A stretch of DNA of 64,000 bases, taken from positions 1-64,000 of the forward strand of contig DASPNJ010000109.1 in the NCBI GenBank assembly GCA_035626595.1, in the 5' to 3' direction. This document shows, piece after piece, positions 61,855-64,000 of this stretch. The notes under the pieces are model-generated. The model made no database searches. It worked only from the letters and a program-made list of their open reading frames with translations, and had not been told where the DNA came from. The stretch's first letter is position 1; each line of letters starts with the position of its first letter. The position numbers and the translations under genes were made by a program. Source of the DNA: JAQGMV01 sp035626595 (GTDB lineage: Bacteria; Pseudomonadota; Gammaproteobacteria; Burkholderiales; SG8-41).

Positions 61855-62580
61855 TTACTTGTTTTGACCCGGCGCATGCTTGTGGCCTTTCGCCCAGCCC
61901 TTGCCGCGTTTGCCCGGACCGTCGGCGTTCAGGTCAGCACCGACTGAACCGCCGGCCTTCGCCGAAGTACCGCCCGCCGCCGCGGCCGCGCCGCCGGAGA
62001 CGTTACTCGACATACCCGGCACCGCGTCCATGCCCGGCACGCCGGCCGCCGACCGATTCTGGCTCGGCGAGACGTTCATGCCCTGCGTGCTGCCGGTGTT
62101 CTGGCTCGCGCTCGTCGACTGGTTCGTAGTCGCCTGCGAATCCATGAAGATGGCGTTATGGTTCCCGCGGAAGTTCGCGCTGGAGTCCACGCCTGTCGCC
62201 GCGCTCGGGTTCACGTGTTGCTCGGGGTTGGTTTGCGAAGCCTGGCTGGCGCCCGTCGACTGGCGCGCCGTGCCGCTGCCGCTACCCGAAGTCGCGCCCT
62301 GGCTCGGCGCTGCATTCAGGCCCTGCGTGCTGCCGGTGTTCTGCGAAGCCGAAGTCGACTGGTTCGTGGTCGCCTGCGAATCCATGAAGATCGCATTGTG
62401 GTTCCCACGGAAGTTGGCGCTGGACTCCACGCCGGTCGCCGCACTCGGGTTCACCGATTGAAGCGGGTTGGTTTGCGACGCCTGGCTGGCGTCGGTGGAT
62501 TGACGGCTGGTTTGAGCCACGGCCGCCGTGCTCAGCGCCGCGCACACCGCCGCAGCGATGATGGAAACTTTCCTGATCAT
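61855..62580 (-). CDS. Exported repeat protein with two 80-residue units
   Basis: 241 residues from ATG 62580 (GAGGAG six bases upstream). Signal peptide about 1-22 (cleavage AVAQ). Two units of 80 residues follow, nearly identical: RQST-ASQASQTNP, VNPSAATGV, SSANFRGNHNAIFMDSQATT and NQSTSASQNTGSTQG. The rest is Gly/Ala-rich, ending in a basic tail KRGKGWAKGHKHAPGQNK. It is low in hydrophobic residues and probably unfolded or a surface/matrix protein. No family recognised. Confidence 0.75.
   Translation of the reverse strand: MIRKVSIIAAAVCAALSTAAVAQTSRQSTDASQASQTNPLQSVNPSAATGVESSANFRGNHNAIFMDSQATTNQSTSASQNTGSTQGLNAAPSQGATSGSGSGTARQSTGASQASQTNPEQHVNPSAATGVDSSANFRGNHNAIFMDSQATTNQSTSASQNTGSTQGMNVSPSQNRSAAGVPGMDAVPGMSSNVSGGAAAAAGGTSAKAGGSVGADLNADGPGKRGKGWAKGHKHAPGQNK
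62081..62510 (-). repeat. 240-bp direct repeat inside the exported protein gene
   Basis: The segment beginning CCCTGCGTGCTGCCGGTGTT occurs at 62081 and again at 62321, exactly 240 bp apart, and about 190 bp are strongly conserved in each unit. The repeat encodes the two 80-residue units and keeps the frame; DNA identity is high, which points to a recent duplication or gene conversion. Confidence 0.85.
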
Positions 62581-62706
62581 GTGCATCTCCTCTTTCAAAG
62601 TGTTGCACCGGAGGAGGTGCAGGTTTTATGCCCGTAAAATCAAAGCGTTGCCGTATGGCGACAACGGAACTATGCCCGTTGCGGCCGCCCGGGGGGCGGC
62701 GTCGGA

Positions 62707-64000
62707 CTAGCTACCGCGGATGCGCCTGGCGGCTTCGCGGAACAGCGCCGCGCCAGGCGGATCGAAGCGCATCGCGGTGAGGAAATCCTCGACGCCGTAT
62801 CGCGGTAGCGACGCGCGGATGCGGTTCGAGTAAGCGCGCGCTTCTTCGAGGCGGCCGCCGAGCGCGAGGCTGTAAGCGGCGATCGCGGCGATATGCGCGT
62901 GAGCGTTCGGTCGCGCCGCGGCCTTGACCGCCCACTCGGCGGCTTCATCGAACCGGCCGAGACGCACGAGCGCCATCGCGCGCGCGCCCAGCATGCCGAA
63001 CAGCAGCGGATCGAACGGGCTGAGATGCCGCGAGTGATCGGACGCCCTGATCGCGGCGCGCGCATCGCCGGCCTGCGACTGCACGAACGCGAGCGTGTAA
63101 TGACCGAGCGCGAAGTTCGGGCTGAGATCGATGGCGCTCTCGAGCTCGACGATGGCCTGCTCCTGGTGCCCGCGCAGCCACTGCGCGCGGCCCATTGCCC
63201 AGTGCGCGGCGGGATCGCGATCGTCGACCATCAGGCTCTGGGCGGCGGTTGCGTAGGCGCGATCGATTTCGGGTGCGCGCTCGGCCCAGCCCTGAAAGGC
63301 GTTCTGGAAATGCGTGAATGACAGGCCCGCGTGCGCGCGCGCGAACGTCGGATCGAGGCGCACCGCGGTGTCGAAGAAATGACGCGCGCGCTCGTTGTCG
63401 GGCCTGCTGAACCGGTACATATGCCAGAGGCCGCGGTGGTACGCCTCCCATGCGTCGAGGGAGCTCGGCGGGCGCAGCATCGCGCGATTGCGCTCGATGC
63501 TTTCGATCTCGTGCTCGATGGACGCGACGATGCGGTTGCCGATGTCGTCGAGGACGGCGAACGTGTCATCGACTTTCTGATTGAAGGTCTCGGCCCAGAC
63601 GATCCGGGCAGTGCGCGCTTCGGCGAGCTCGACCGATACCGTGAGGCGCTTGTCCTGTCGCCGCACCGATCCGCTCGCCACGTAATCGACGTTGAGCGTG
63701 CGGCCGGCCTCCTCCGGCGAGATGCGTCGCTCGCGCAACGCGAACACGCTGCCCTGCGCGATCACGAAGAGACTCCGCAGCTTCGCCAGCCGTGTGATGA
63801 TGTCGTGAACGAGACCGTCGGCGAGTCCACCGGGAACGCTTGCTCCGATGCTCTGGTCGACGAACGGCATCACCGCGATCGATGCACGGCGCGATGCGCT
63901 TGCAGCGCTCGCGGCGCCTGCGCGCTCGACAGCGGCCGCATCGCGCGTTTCGACGCGGATCTGCGCCGCGCCCTCCGCGCGCGCTCTGGCCGCGCGCCAG
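62707..64000 (-). CDS. TolB-like/TPR signalling protein (partial, N-terminus outside window)
   Basis: The frame is open to the window edge; 431 codons are present. The first visible part (RRASIAVMPFVDQSIGAS, DGLVHDIITRLAKLRSLFVIA, YVASGSVRRQDKRL, ARIVWAETF) is the TolB-like domain common in CadC-type regulators and in class III adenylate cyclases. TPR repeats follow (ARHFFDTAVRLDPTFARAHAG and on to the end). The missing N-terminus should be a winged-helix DNA-binding domain, a cyclase domain or similar, which decides its function. Confidence 0.85.
   Translation of the reverse strand, partial: WRAARARAEGAAQIRVETRDAAAVERAGAASAASASRRASIAVMPFVDQSIGASVPGGLADGLVHDIITRLAKLRSLFVIAQGSVFALRERRISPEEAGRTLNVDYVASGSVRRQDKRLTVSVELAEARTARIVWAETFNQKVDDTFAVLDDIGNRIVASIEHEIESIERNRAMLRPPSSLDAWEAYHRGLWHMYRFSRPDNERARHFFDTAVRLDPTFARAHAGLSFTHFQNAFQGWAERAPEIDRAYATAAQSLMVDDRDPAAHWAMGRAQWLRGHQEQAIVELESAIDLSPNFALGHYTLAFVQSQAGDARAAIRASDHSRHLSPFDPLLFGMLGARAMALVRLGRFDEAAEWAVKAAARPNAHAHIAAIAAYSLALGGRLEEARAYSNRIRASLPRYGVEDFLTAMRFDPPGAALFREAARRIRGS

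Overview
The window is 64 kb of GC-rich (about 65 %) chromosomal DNA from a proteobacterium, most probably a betaproteobacterium of the Burkholderiales type. The evidence is the tRNA-Tyr/tRNA-Gly/tRNA-Thr/tuf block at the left edge and eight separate genes for Bug/TctC-type periplasmic tricarboxylate-binding proteins, an expansion typical of Bordetella, Cupriavidus and relatives. No phage, plasmid, insertion sequence, rRNA or CRISPR array was seen. The gene set suggests a free-living heterotroph that uses many organic acids.

Layout. 1-1.6 kb: EF-Tu (cut by the edge) and three tRNAs on the minus strand behind a strong promoter. 1.6-4.7 kb: an ADP-forming acyl-CoA synthetase facing a Bug protein. 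5.1-9.7 kb: the conserved stress operon prkA(yeaG)-yeaH-spoVR. 9.8-18.9 kb: catabolic genes, namely an Old Yellow Enzyme, a DASS carboxylate transporter and an IlvD/Edd sugar-acid dehydratase on the minus strand, then a Bug protein, a ThDP enzyme, a beta-hydroxyacid dehydrogenase and an amidohydrolase on the plus strand. 19-30.5 kb: small membrane and envelope proteins, a periplasmic binding protein paired with a GGDEF diguanylate cyclase, Bug, peroxiredoxin, SDR, an MFS exporter, and a thiolase/DUF35 pair. 30.6-34.4 kb: DUF1993, Bug, and a lower-GC three-gene unit of unknown function. 34.4-46.4 kb: Bug proteins alternating with an ABC exporter, a secreted methyltransferase, a D-aminoacylase, dehydrogenases and an RsbW/STAS switch. 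46.4-53.1 kb: a secreted MORN-repeat/C13 (caspase-like) protease, BON and TDT proteins, a FAD oxidoreductase, a cupin, and a selenoprotein. 53.2-64 kb: sensor kinase, GFA enzyme, a very large periplasmic protein, rhomboid protease, lipoproteins, a secreted repeat protein, and the end of a TolB/TPR regulator.

The best candidate for a hidden system is the gene at 51415-53142. A TGA at 51727-51729 appears to split it, but the two halves are in one frame and the TGA is followed at once by Gly-Ser-Cys, which makes the UGSC motif of a rare selenoprotein family. A seven-base-pair GC hairpin starts 10 nt after the TGA and fits the published features of a bacterial SECIS. Second rank: the MORN-C13 protein, and the low-GC unit of a UDG-like protein, a translationally coupled 37-residue membrane peptide and an HhH-GPD-like protein.

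Intergenic DNA is rich in small palindromic repeats of at least five families. Two copies seem to supply the ribosome-binding sites or start codons of the genes that follow them. Functions given below are from recognised motifs and family knowledge; no database search was possible.
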